A DNA stretch of 64,000 nt from Chryseobacterium mucoviscidosis. GTDB taxonomy: Bacteria; Bacteroidota; Bacteroidia; Flavobacteriales; Weeksellaceae. The notes under the pieces are model-generated. The model was not told the origin of the DNA. It searched no databases and saw nothing but the letters and a program-made list of their open reading frames with translations. Position numbers and translations under genes: made by a program. Shown here piece after piece: positions 33,341 to 42,204 of the stretch; positions within the stretch are counted from its first letter, which is position 1, and each line of letters opens with the position of its first letter. The DNA lies in assembly GCF_002177115.1 (NCBI RefSeq), contig NZ_MVAG01000114.1, forward strand, positions 62,001-126,000, written 5' to 3'.

Positions 33341-33377
33341 AGTTTCGGCGAAGCCTTTGGCTTCGCCGAAACTTTTT
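33341..33377. terminator. Bidirectional intrinsic terminator
   Basis: A perfect 15-bp stem (agtttcggcgaagcc / ggcttcgccgaaact, loop ttt) is followed by TTTTT. It lies between the helical-protein gene and the convergent thioredoxin-like gene, whose stop overlaps its edge. Confidence 0.88.
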
Positions 33378-33891
33378 AATTCTTCTTTAAAAAAGTCTGT
33401 TTTACCGTTTGAAGTTCTTTGTCGTTCATTTTTGAAGACTTCTTCAGTTTGGCTACAAAAACATCTACTTCTTCAGCAGTTGAAGGACAGCCCAGATTTT
33501 CGTTTTTATCGTTGAAAGAATCTGCAAGAACTTCCCCTTTCGGATTCAAAACGAGCCAGAACGGAAGTCCGGCATCTTTTCCTTTGTATTTTTCCATCAA
33601 TACTTCCCCATCCGGATTTTCAAGCTTTTTCTTTTCGCCCATTTCCTGAACATCTATATAGGCAGTAACAAATTTTTTATCAAAAATCGGCTTTGTTTCC
33701 GGTAAATTCATGTTCTTTTCCATAACGTGACACCATTTGCACCACGAAGCGTGAAACATCAGCAAAACATTTTTATTTTTGGATTTAGCTTCGGTAAGCG
33801 CTTTGTTTAAAACAACATCCGCTTTTTCCTGAGCAAAATGTAACTGGAATAATAATAAGCCTAAAAATAAGAGGATTTTAGAAATTTTCAT
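33376..33891 (-). CDS. Secreted thioredoxin-family protein (thioredoxin_7 type)
   Basis: A 171-residue protein with a signal peptide (residues 1-20, ending LHFAQ). The thioredoxin fold carries the active-site motif CKWC in LLMFHASWCKWCHVMEKNM (about residues 51-54) and the cis-Pro-equivalent region GLPFWLVLNPKGEVL. Trx_7/DUF255-like proteins act as periplasmic thiol-disulfide reductants or isomerases; the partner is not visible. The gene is monocistronic and convergent with the helical-protein module. Confidence 0.87.
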   Translation of the reverse strand: MKISKILLFLGLLLFQLHFAQEKADVVLNKALTEAKSKNKNVLLMFHASWCKWCHVMEKNMNLPETKPIFDKKFVTAYIDVQEMGEKKKLENPDGEVLMEKYKGKDAGLPFWLVLNPKGEVLADSFNDKNENLGCPSTAEEVDVFVAKLKKSSKMNDKELQTVKQTFLKKN

Positions 33892-33980
33892 TTTGGATCT
33901 GATTTAATTTCTACGAATTTAAACATTTTCTCTGTGCTTTAAAATATTCAGGCAAAAAATTAAATTACCTCCAATTCTTT

Positions 33981-33988
33981 TATTTTTG
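33981..33988 (+). promoter_or_regulatory. Putative -7 box for the 34005 operon
   Basis: TATTTTTG matches TAnnTTTG, 16 bases before the ATG at 34005. No -33 TTTG is at the right distance. Confidence 0.4.
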
Positions 33989-34004
33989 TAAACAAATATT
34001 TTAA

Positions 34005-34553
34005 ATGAAGTGGAAAAGTACAATCTTCCTACTTTTTACAATTATCTTTTGTGAAGCGCAGATTTCCGAAAAAGTAAAAATGTTAGCCAAACCTTTAGAT
34101 ACAATACAGTATGCAGAATCTTCACACATCGGAATCGGTGGTGAAAGGAGTAAACTGTATGATGATTTCAGAAAATTAGCAAAAAATGCTACCAATGATG
34201 AGCTTTTTTATCTGGCAAAAAACGGAAGCAATTCTTTAAGATTATATTCCGGAAAAGAACTTTTTAAAAGAAACGATAAGAGATTTCTTGAGATCTATCA
34301 ATATTATCATGACAATCCTTTATTCATGAAATATATAAATGGCTGTATGGGAAAAGAAGATCATATTGCCAACCATTTGATGGATGAAATGTATGCAGCA
34401 AAGGAAATTATTTCCATTCGAGATTCTATTTCAAAAGAGAAAACAGATAATTTTACTAAAGCTCAACTGAAAAGTATTGAGGATGAAGGCTATGAAAAAC
34501 TGAAAAAGAAAGAAATACAATTTTTTCTGGATCATTTGGTAAAAAAGAAATAA
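34005..34553 (+). CDS. Hypothetical exported protein
   Basis: A 182-residue protein with a signal peptide (MKWKSTIFLLFTIIFCEA, then Q). The mature part is charged and helical (YDDFRKLAKNATNDELFYLA, SRDSISKEK-like stretches) and has one Cys (NGCMGKEDH). No family recognised. The HEAT-like spacing around NDELFYLAKNGSNSLRLYSG hints at a helical-repeat fold but is not conclusive. It ends 6 bp before the disrupted sialidase-like gene and shares its transcript. Confidence 0.6.
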   Translation: MKWKSTIFLLFTIIFCEAQISEKVKMLAKPLDTIQYAESSHIGIGGERSKLYDDFRKLAKNATNDELFYLAKNGSNSLRLYSGKELFKRNDKRFLEIYQYYHDNPLFMKYINGCMGKEDHIANHLMDEMYAAKEIISIRDSISKEKTDNFTKAQLKSIEDEGYEKLKKKEIQFFLDHLVKKK

Positions 34554-34558
34554 TAAAC

Positions 34559-35562
34559 ATGAAAGAAAAACTACTTTGTCTACTCTATTTTTTGATAATT
34601 GTGAATATTTCCGCACAAATCCTTCGCCAAAGGTCATTAAAAAAGAATTTATTTTTGAAGAAGGAGCATATTTCAAACAGTGTCATGCATCTACAATGGA
34701 ACAGTCCTCGGACGGACATCTTTTGGCAAGTTGGTTTGGAGGCAGTCATGAAGGTGCTAAAGATGTTGTGATCTGGGGAGCCCGTTCCGATGGAAAAACA
34801 TGGAGCTCTCCTGAAATCTGGGCAAATGGAAAAGTTAACGATTCTCTGCGTTATCCCTGTTGGAATCCTGTCTTATTCAGATCGAAAAAAGATAAGATTA
34901 TCTATCTCTATTATAAAGTAGGACCCAATCCGCGGGAATGGTGGGGAATGGTTAAAACATCAAGAGATAACGGAAAAACCTGGGAAAAAGCACAGCGGTT
35001 ACCAGATTCTATTCTTGGTCCCATCAAAAACAGACCCATTGAGCTCGCCAATGGCGATATTATTTCCCCATCAAGCAGAGAAATCAATGAAAATAGATGG
35101 AAGGCTCATGTGCAAATCAGCAGGGATCACCAGAAAACATGGACATCGTATTCCATAGATTCTGCTTCAGCATTTAATGTGCTCCAACCGAGTATTCTTT
35201 TACATAAAAATGGTAAACTGCAGGTTTTATGCAGAAGTAAAGAAGGAGTAATTGCAACCTCATGGTCACAAAATAATGGGATGAACTGGAGTCCTTTAAC
35301 CGCAACAAATCTTCAGAATCCTAACTCCGGAACAGATGCTATTGGTTTTAAAGATTTTTTTCTGATTGTATACAATCCTGAGCTTCCCGGAAAAGACTGG
35401 TGGGAAGGCCGCACAAAGTTACGACTGGCTTATTCTTACGACGGGATCAACTGGAAAGATCTCCTTTCGTTAGAGGATGAAAAAAAGGGAGAATTCAGCT
35501 ATCCGACTATTTTTAAAGATGCAAAGGGATTGGTTCACATTACTTATACTACAATAGAGTAA
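34559..35562 (+). pseudogene. Exo-sialidase-like BNR-repeat gene with frameshift after the signal peptide
   Basis: The ATG at 34559 encodes a good signal peptide (KEKLLCLLYFLIIVNISAQ), but the frame then runs into nonsense and stops at 34771. The sialidase-like body is in the -1 frame and open to 35562: HASTMEQSSDGHLLASWFGG, GPIKNRPIELANGDIISPSS and Asp-box-like SRDNGKTWEKA and SYDGINWKDL. A one-base deletion near 34612-34640 would explain this. The intact protein would be a ~333-residue secreted BNR_2/COG4692 predicted neuraminidase. Sequencing error, mutation or programmed frameshift cannot be told apart here. Confidence 0.78.
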
Positions 35563-35612
35563 ATATTAAACACTGCATATTAAAATTATAACGTACGGTT
35601 TATATTAAAAAT

Positions 35613-35640
35613 AAAATCCCGAGCTTCGCTCGGGGATTTT
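35613..35640. terminator. Intrinsic terminator between sialidase-like gene and dnaK
   Basis: aaaatcccgag and ctcggggatttt pair with one bulged G around cttcg. The A- and T-rich flanks make it usable on both strands by the convergent genes. Confidence 0.8.
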
Positions 35641-35664
35641 CTATATTATATGACTTATTAAGTC

Positions 35665-37557
35665 TTATTTCACTTCTTCGAAGTCTGCATCCTGTACATC
35701 TTCTGCACCTCCTGCATTTCCTGCGTTCTGCGCTCCTGCATCAGCTCCCGGCTGTTGTCCTGCTGCGTACAATTCTTCTGAAGCTGCCATCCAAGCTGCA
35801 TCTAAAGCTTCTGTTTTAGCTTTTACGTCATCTGCATTTTTAGCTTCGAAAGCTGTTTTCAATTCTCCGTGAGCAGTTTCAATAGCTGCTTTTTTATCAG
35901 CAGATAATTTCTCACCAAACTCTTTCAATTGCTTTTCAGTCTGGAAGATCAATCCGTCTGCTTTGTTGAAGATTTCAACTTCTTCTTTTTTCTTAGCATC
36001 GGCAGAAGCATTTTCCTGAGCTTCTTTCTTCATTCTTTCGATTTCTTCGTCAGAAAGACCGGAAGAAGCCTGAATTTTAATAGACTGCTCTTTACCGGTT
36101 CCTTTATCTTTAGCAGAAACACTTAAGATACCGTTTGCGTCGATATCGAATGTTACTTCGATTTGAGGAACTCCTCTTGGCGCTGGCGGAATATCTGTAA
36201 GGTCGAATCTACCGATTTCTTTGTTATCGTTGAACATTGGTCTTTCTCCCTGTCCTACTCTGATGCTTACAGCCGGCTGGTTGTCAGAAGCTGTAGAGAA
36301 TACCTCAGATTTTTTAGTTGGGATCGTAGTGTTTGCTTCAATTAATTTAGTGAAAACAGAACCCATAGTTTCGATACCTAAAGAAAGTGGCGTAACGTCT
36401 AATAAAAGAACATCTTTTACATCACCTGTCAATACACCCCCCTGAATCGCTGCACCAATCGCTACAACCTCATCCGGGTTAACTCCTTTAGACGGTTTTT
36501 TACCGAAGAATTTCTCCACTTCTTCCTGAATAATCGGGATTCTTGTAGAACCTCCTACCAAGATTACCTCGTCGATATCTGAAGTAGATAAACCTGCATC
36601 TTTCAAAGCTTTCGCAACCGGCTCCATAGATCTTCTTACCAAATCCGCAGATAACTGCTCGAATTTAGCTTTCGTTAAAGTCTTTACTAAGTGTTTAGGA
36701 CCTGTAGCCGTAGCTGTAATATATGGAAGGTTAATTTCTGTCTGTGGAGAAGAAGACAACTCGATTTTTGCTTTTTCAGCAGCTTCTTTCAATCTTTGTA
36801 ATGCGATTGCATCAGACTTTAAGTCAACCCCTTCTTCAGCTTTGAATTCATCTGCCATCCAGTTGATAATTACATCATCAAAATCATCACCTCCTAAGTG
36901 TGTATCTCCGTTTGTAGACAATACTTCGAATACACCATCTCCTAAATCTAGGATAGAGATATCGAAAGTACCACCTCCTAAATCGTATACTGCGATTTTC
37001 TGATCTTTATGATTTTTATCCAAACCGTAAGCCAATGCAGCAGCAGTAGGCTCATTGATGATTCTTTCTACTTTAAGACCTGCGATTTCACCCGCTTCTT
37101 TTGTAGCCTGTCTCTGTGCATCGTTGAAGTACGCAGGAACCGTAATTACCGCTCTTGTTACTTCCTGACCAAGATAATCTTCAGCAGTTTTCTTCATTTT
37201 CTGAAGCGTCATTGCAGAAATTTCCTGTGGAGTATATTCTCTGTCGTCGATTTTTACTTTTACGGTATCGTTTGGTCCGGAAACTACTTCATAAGGTACT
37301 CTTGAAATTTCTTTCGCATCCTCTTTAAAGTGAGTTCCGATAAATCTTTTAATTGAATATACTGTTTTCTTTGGATTCGTTACCGCCTGTCTTTTTGCAG
37401 GATCTCCTACTTTTCTTTCACCATCTTCTGTAAACGCAACGATAGACGGCGTTGTTCTTTTACCTTCTGCGTTAGGAATAACAACAGGGTCTTTACCCTC
37501 CATTACAGCAACACAAGAGTTGGTTGTTCCTAAGTCAATTCCAATTATTTTACTCAT
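35665..37557 (-). CDS. dnaK: Hsp70 chaperone DnaK
   Basis: A 630-residue ATP-dependent chaperone. The ATPase domain (~1-385) has [52 protein letters not shown] and [14 protein letters not shown]. The substrate-binding domain (~390-505) includes [14 protein letters not shown] helical lid and a disordered Gly/Ala/Gln tail end in DADFEEVK, the typical EEVD-like bacterial terminus. dnaJ and grpE are not adjacent, so it is a stand-alone heat-shock gene. No CIRCE element was seen upstream. Confidence 0.98.
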   Translation of the reverse strand: MSKIIGIDLGTTNSCVAVMEGKDPVVIPNAEGKRTTPSIVAFTEDGERKVGDPAKRQAVTNPKKTVYSIKRFIGTHFKEDAKEISRVPYEVVSGPNDTVKVKIDDREYTPQEISAMTLQKMKKTAEDYLGQEVTRAVITVPAYFNDAQRQATKEAGEIAGLKVERIINEPTAAALAYGLDKNHKDQKIAVYDLGGGTFDISILDLGDGVFEVLSTNGDTHLGGDDFDDVIINWMADEFKAEEGVDLKSDAIALQRLKEAAEKAKIELSSSPQTEINLPYITATATGPKHLVKTLTKAKFEQLSADLVRRSMEPVAKALKDAGLSTSDIDEVILVGGSTRIPIIQEEVEKFFGKKPSKGVNPDEVVAIGAAIQGGVLTGDVKDVLLLDVTPLSLGIETMGSVFTKLIEANTTIPTKKSEVFSTASDNQPAVSIRVGQGERPMFNDNKEIGRFDLTDIPPAPRGVPQIEVTFDIDANGILSVSAKDKGTGKEQSIKIQASSGLSDEEIERMKKEAQENASADAKKKEEVEIFNKADGLIFQTEKQLKEFGEKLSADKKAAIETAHGELKTAFEAKNADDVKAKTEALDAAWMAASEELYAAGQQPGADAGAQNAGNAGGAEDVQDADFEEVK

Positions 37558-38013
37558 AATATTTTTATATTTTTTCTAATTTTTAATTTTAATTTACACT
37601 CAGTATTTCTCAATATTTATACCATTCAAAATTTTGTGACAAATTGACAGAAACAATCTGAAACAGGAAAAAATAATTTTATTTTTCAGCTTGAAAATTT
37701 TAGAAATACAGTTTAAAATAAACCTAAACTTTACTTTTTAAATGATTTGAATTTTTGTCACAAAACGTTTTAATACTTGTTAAACCATATCAATTTTGTC
37801 ACTTAACGGCTATTTATTATATAATTCATTTATTTTAAATTAAAAATACAGAACGGAACTGCAATTTTTCAGATAGTTTTAATAACTTTAATGGATTGCA
37901 AAAATCATCCGGTTTCAGAATCCTTTTAGCTCTAAAATTTAATTAAAGCTTAACGCAAAAAGGTTTCAAAGGATACCACGAATTATTATTTTTGATAAAT
38001 TATACATTAGAGA
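37558..38013. other. 456-bp AT-rich spacer between divergent dnaK and ppk1
   Basis: No gene seen. On the minus strand a TTTG at about 37653-37656 and a TATAAATATTG-like stretch ahead of dnaK could be its promoter but match the consensus imperfectly. Around 37945-37975 a short cttaacgcaaaaaggtttca recalls a decayed arm of the MITE-like repeat. Otherwise nothing is recognisable. Confidence 0.35.
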
Positions 38014-40086
38014 ATGTCATTACATTTCAATCCGAGAGATATTACCTGGCTTGCCTTCAACGAGAGGGTTTTACAGGAAGCCATGGACGAAAAAGTCCCT
38101 TTACATTTAAGAATCCGTTTTTTAGGAATTTTCTCCAACAATTTAGACGAATTTTTCCGTGTGCGGGTTGCAGGTTTGAAACGCGCCATGGATTTCAAAG
38201 AAAAAGTAATTGCAGAATCTTTTTATCAGCCGCCTTCCAAAATTCTCCAGAAGATCAATGATATTGTGATGCGACAGCAGCAGAATTTCGATAAAACGTG
38301 GAAGAAAATTCTTGCTGAAATGGCGGAACATCATGTTTACATTAAAACAGCTAAAAATTTATCTGCTAATCAGAAAGAGTTTGTAAGAAAATATTTTGAT
38401 GAAGTGGTAGAATCCAACGTTATTCCTATTCTGCTTCATGAAAATACACCGATGCCTTACATGCGGGACAAAAGTCTTTATCTGGGTGTCGCGATGAGGA
38501 AAAAAGATTGGCAATATTCCAGCAATTATGCCATTATTGAAATTCCTTCAAGATTTGTAGGAAGATTTGTTCTGCTTCCGTCCGAAGATGTGGAAGAGAA
38601 AAATGTAATGCTTTTGGAAGATGTCATCACCTTCAATTTGCCTCATATTTTCTCCTATTTCGGATATGATGAATTTGCAGCCAATGCTTTCAAAGTAACC
38701 AAAGATGCCGAACTGGAACTTGATAATGATATCCGTACCAATTTTGCCGAAAAAATAGAAAAAGGCTTAAAAAACAGAAGAAAAGGAAAACCCACCCGTT
38801 TTGTTTTCGATAAAGATATGGACAAGGCTCTTCTTGAGATGCTGATCCGAAAATTAAACCTGACGAAAAAAGACAGCATTATTCCCGGAGGAAAAATTCA
38901 TAATTTTAAACATTTCATGGATTTCCCGGATGTTTTTGAAAGGTATGAAAAGCCTGTTGAAAGAACTTCTTTTACCCACCCCGCTTTTGAAAATACAGAA
39001 AGAGTAACGGATGTTATTCTGAAACACGATGTTCTTCTCACCTTCCCTTATCACAAATACAATCCTGTAATTGATCTTCTTCGTGAAGCGGCAATGGATC
39101 CCGATGTAAAGTCCATCCAGATCACAGCCTATCGTCTGGCGAGCAGTTCGAAAATTATCAATGCTTTAATTTATGCGGCAAGAAATGGTAAAGAAGTGAC
39201 GGTAATGCTTGAGCTTCAGGCAAGATTTGATGAAGAATCTAATCTGGAGTGGAAGGAAATGCTGGAACCGGAAGGAATCAACGTATTAATAGGTATTCCG
39301 AACAAAAAAGTTCATGCAAAATTATGTGTCATTAAAAAAAGATCTCATAATAAAACAATCCAGTACGGTTTTGTAAGTACCGGAAATTTCAATGAGAAAA
39401 CTGCGAGAATTTATGGAGATCATCTGTTAATGACGGCAGACCGCGGAATTATGGCAGATATTAATAAGGTATTCAATGTTCTGAAAAAACCGAAAGACGA
39501 TTATCTTCCGATTTTAAAAACCTGCAAAAATCTTCTCGTATGTCCGCAGTTCATGCGTGAAAAGATTGTACATCATATTGATAAAGAAATTGAAGAAGCC
39601 AAAGCGGGAAGACGAGCAGAAATAATCGTTAAAGCCAATTCTGTAAGCGACCGTTCCCTGATTGAAAAGTTATACGAAGCGGCACAAGCCGGAGTTGTCA
39701 TCAGAATGATTGTAAGGGGAATTTACTGCGCTGTCAATCAGAAAGATTTTAAAGAAAAAATAAAGGCAATAAGCATTGTAGATGAATATCTGGAACATGC
39801 CAGAGTGATGTATTTTTACAATAAAGGAGCCGAAGATATGTATATTTCTTCCGCAGACTGGATGACGAGGAATCTGGATTACAGAATTGAAGCTGCCGCA
39901 AAGATTACGGATAAAAATCTGAAGAAAGAACTGAAAGATATTCTCGACATACAGTTGAAAGATAATGTAAAAGCACGTATTTTAGACAAAAAACTGAGCA
40001 ACGAATACATTCACAATCCGAAGGAAGAATGCCGTTCTCAGATTGAAACCTATCGATATTTAAAAGCCAAAACAAAGAAAAAATGA
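38014..40086 (+). CDS. ppk1: Polyphosphate kinase 1
   Basis: A 690-residue enzyme that polymerises the terminal phosphate of ATP into polyphosphate, reversibly. The N-terminal helical domain (FNPRDITWLAFNERVLQEAM, FLGIFSNNLDEFFRVRVAGL) and the C-terminal phospholipase-D-like domains are complete. The first catalytic-type motif is NKKVHAKLCVIKKR with STGNFNEKTARIYGDH, the second MYISSADWMTRNLDYRIE. The length is standard. It overlaps the exopolyphosphatase gene by 4 bp, so synthesis and degradation are co-expressed. Confidence 0.96.
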   Translation: MSLHFNPRDITWLAFNERVLQEAMDEKVPLHLRIRFLGIFSNNLDEFFRVRVAGLKRAMDFKEKVIAESFYQPPSKILQKINDIVMRQQQNFDKTWKKILAEMAEHHVYIKTAKNLSANQKEFVRKYFDEVVESNVIPILLHENTPMPYMRDKSLYLGVAMRKKDWQYSSNYAIIEIPSRFVGRFVLLPSEDVEEKNVMLLEDVITFNLPHIFSYFGYDEFAANAFKVTKDAELELDNDIRTNFAEKIEKGLKNRRKGKPTRFVFDKDMDKALLEMLIRKLNLTKKDSIIPGGKIHNFKHFMDFPDVFERYEKPVERTSFTHPAFENTERVTDVILKHDVLLTFPYHKYNPVIDLLREAAMDPDVKSIQITAYRLASSSKIINALIYAARNGKEVTVMLELQARFDEESNLEWKEMLEPEGINVLIGIPNKKVHAKLCVIKKRSHNKTIQYGFVSTGNFNEKTARIYGDHLLMTADRGIMADINKVFNVLKKPKDDYLPILKTCKNLLVCPQFMREKIVHHIDKEIEEAKAGRRAEIIVKANSVSDRSLIEKLYEAAQAGVVIRMIVRGIYCAVNQKDFKEKIKAISIVDEYLEHARVMYFYNKGAEDMYISSADWMTRNLDYRIEAAAKITDKNLKKELKDILDIQLKDNVKARILDKKLSNEYIHNPKEECRSQIETYRYLKAKTKKK

Positions 40087-40967
40087 AGATCGCAGCCATA
40101 GATATAGGAAGTAATGCAGCCCGACTTTTGATTAATGAAGTAAAAATTAACAATAAACAACCCGAATTCATCAAACTTAATCTTTTGAGAATTCCTCTGA
40201 GACTGGGAATGGATGTCTTTACCTTAGGAAAAATAGGTGAAGAAAGGGAAAAAATGGTGATCGACTCGATGAAGATTTTCAGCGATCTGATGAAAATCTA
40301 TAAGGTGGAACATTACAGAGCCTGTGCTACGAGCGCCATGCGTGACGCAGCCAACGGACAGGAAATTATTGAAGAGGTGAAAAGAACTTCAGGAATTAAT
40401 ATTGAAATAATTTCCGGTGATGAAGAGGCTACTCTGGTTTTTGAAAATCATGTGGCAGAAGGACTGGATAAGGAATTTGCCTATTTGTATATTGATGTCG
40501 GCGGCGGTTCTACGGAACTTACCTTTTACGAAAACGGGAAAATGAAATACGAAAAATCTTTCAATATCGGAACCATCCGTTTGCTGAACAATCTGGTGAC
40601 ACCCGACAACTGGAAAGATATGAAGGAAGAGATCAGAAAAAATATCAACAGCAAAAAGCCGATTGTTGCCATCGGTTCAGGAGGAAATATCAACAAAGTT
40701 TTCTCCATGAGCAAAACGAAAGACGGCAAACCGATGTCTCTTTCTCATCTTAAAAAGGTATATAAGGAGTTTGATGATCTTACGGTTGATGAAAGAATGA
40801 CAAAATACAATCTCCGCGAAGACAGAGCCGATGTTTTGGTTCATGCTTTACATATCTTCAATAATGTGATGACATGGTCGGAAATCAACAGGATTTTTGT
40901 TCCGAAAATATCTGTTGCAGATGGTTTAATTCACAATATTTACACCAAATTACAGGATAAAAAATAA
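40083..40967 (+). CDS. ppx: Exopolyphosphatase Ppx/GppA family
   Basis: A 294-residue ASKHA-fold phosphatase that removes terminal phosphate from polyphosphate, or hydrolyses pppGpp in GppA members. The nucleotide/phosphate loops are AAIDIGSNAARLLINEV at the N-terminus and AYLYIDVGGGSTELTFYENG at about residue 140. The catalytic acidic region VTSAMRDA-type (CATSAMRDAANGQEIIEEVK) is present. It lacks the C-terminal HD-like domain of E. coli Ppx, as is normal for short forms. The ATGA overlap with ppk1 suggests translational coupling. Confidence 0.92.
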   Translation: MKIAAIDIGSNAARLLINEVKINNKQPEFIKLNLLRIPLRLGMDVFTLGKIGEEREKMVIDSMKIFSDLMKIYKVEHYRACATSAMRDAANGQEIIEEVKRTSGINIEIISGDEEATLVFENHVAEGLDKEFAYLYIDVGGGSTELTFYENGKMKYEKSFNIGTIRLLNNLVTPDNWKDMKEEIRKNINSKKPIVAIGSGGNINKVFSMSKTKDGKPMSLSHLKKVYKEFDDLTVDERMTKYNLREDRADVLVHALHIFNNVMTWSEINRIFVPKISVADGLIHNIYTKLQDKK

Positions 40968-40989
40968 GATTTTCTTTAATAAATTACAG

Positions 40990-41016
40990 AACCGGTCATT
41001 TACTGATCGGTTTTTT
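40990..41016 (+). terminator. Intrinsic terminator of ppk1-ppx
   Basis: aaccggtca and tgatcggtt form a stem with one mismatch, followed by TTTTTTATTTT. Confidence 0.7.
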
Positions 41017-41040
41017 ATTTTGGCAAAGGTTTACGAGTTT

Positions 41041-41087
41041 GTTTGATAGTTTCGGCGGGGGGGGCGCCGCCGCCGAAACTATCAAAC
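41041..41087. repeat. 18-bp perfect inverted repeat with G-tract loop
   Basis: gtttgatagtttcggcgg (41041-41058) pairs fully with 41070-41087, and the loop begins with a run of six G's that extends the GGCGG arm. It lacks a T-run, so termination is doubtful. The gccgccg-rich arms resemble the hairpin inside the first Flavo-1-like element. Confidence 0.6.
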
Positions 41088-41210
41088 CCTTATCAATTAG
41101 GTTAAATAATACCCAAATTTCAAAAAACGCAAAAAAATTGTATAATTTTTGATACCACATAAAGTAAAAATATTCCTGAAAACGTCAACAACAGTAATAA
41201 CAGTAAAGAA

Positions 41211-41864
41211 ATGGATTCAATAAAAATAATTCTCACAGGAGCAACAGGAATGGTAGGTGAAGGCGTTTTAATGGAATGTCTAGAGAATCCGAACATTTCT
41301 GAAATCCTCAGTGTAAGCCGAAAACCGTCGGGTAAAAAACACGCCAAATTAAAAGAATATATAGTTTCAGATTTTTTAAAGATAGATCTGAATGATGAAA
41401 ATTTCAAAGGATATGATGCCGTCTTTTTCTGCGCGGGAATCAGCAGTGTAGGAATGAGCGAGGAGGAATATACCAAGATTACCTATGATACAACGCTTCA
41501 TTTCGCAAAGGCCGTTCTCAATCAGAATCCGGATATGGTTTTCAACTATGTTTCAGGAGCGCACACGGACAAAACGGAAAGCGGAAAAATGATGTGGGCA
41601 AGAGTAAAAGGCAGAACGGAAAATGCACTTAGAAAATTAGGATTCAGGGCAGCATACAATTTCCGACCGGGATTTATGAAACCTGTTGAAGGTCAGGAAA
41701 ATGTAAAATGGTTTTTTAAACCGTTTATTTGGGTTTTCCCTGTTTTATTACCATCAAAATCATTAACTTTACATGAAGTGGGTATTGCAATGATCAATGC
41801 AGTATTAAAAGGGTATCCCACCTCAACATTAGAAATTAAGGACATTAAAAATCTGGCGATATGA
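41211..41864 (+). CDS. NAD(P)-binding epimerase/dehydratase-like protein
   Basis: A 217-residue Rossmann-fold protein. KIILTGATGMVGEGVLMECL gives the G-x-x-G-x-x-G dinucleotide motif of atypical SDRs. AVFFCAGISSVGMSEEEY follows, then VSGAHTDKTESGKMMWARVK in place of a canonical YxxxK site. Close relatives are small predicted nucleoside-diphosphate-sugar epimerases without assigned reactions. A 50-residue membrane protein overlaps its end by 4 bp. Confidence 0.8.
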   Translation: MDSIKIILTGATGMVGEGVLMECLENPNISEILSVSRKPSGKKHAKLKEYIVSDFLKIDLNDENFKGYDAVFFCAGISSVGMSEEEYTKITYDTTLHFAKAVLNQNPDMVFNYVSGAHTDKTESGKMMWARVKGRTENALRKLGFRAAYNFRPGFMKPVEGQENVKWFFKPFIWVFPVLLPSKSLTLHEVGIAMINAVLKGYPTSTLEIKDIKNLAI

Positions 41865-42013
41865 AGGAAATGTTAAAAAGAATTTTTCTGGTAGCTTTTA
41901 TTTTATTGGTTCTGACGGCAATTTCAGGATTTTTTTATATGCAGAAACATCCGTTGGAAGGGAATAAGTTTACAGGCAAAAATCTGCGTTTTTCCGGTAA
42001 GGTCTCAAAATAA
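41861..42013 (+). CDS. 50-residue single-pass membrane protein
   Basis: Starts with an ATGA overlap on the epimerase-like gene. The sequence is a basic head (MKEMLKR), a membrane helix (IFLVAFILLVLTAISGFFYM) and a short polar tail (HPLEGNKFTGKNLRFSGKVS). The 4-bp overlap and clean topology argue that it is real and translationally coupled. No family recognised; it may tether or stabilise the upstream product. Confidence 0.6.
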   Translation: MKEMLKRIFLVAFILLVLTAISGFFYMQKHPLEGNKFTGKNLRFSGKVSK

Positions 42014-42204
42014 GCTATCATTAGGAATAGTAAATATTAAAAATCGTTTGTCATAAAAACGATTTCCTTATTTCGTGTTTGATTATTTTTATTATTAACT
42101 TAAATTTATTCTTATCTCTTATTTATTAATCATTTTTTAAAATTTGCTTAAAATCTTTGCAAAGTAGAACCTTCATTTTTGCATAAATTTAATATAAGTA
42201 AAAA

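Noticed and set aside
34559..34771. Separate 70-residue protein
   Set aside because: After the signal peptide its sequence is out-of-frame translation of the sialidase-like gene; treated as part of the broken gene.
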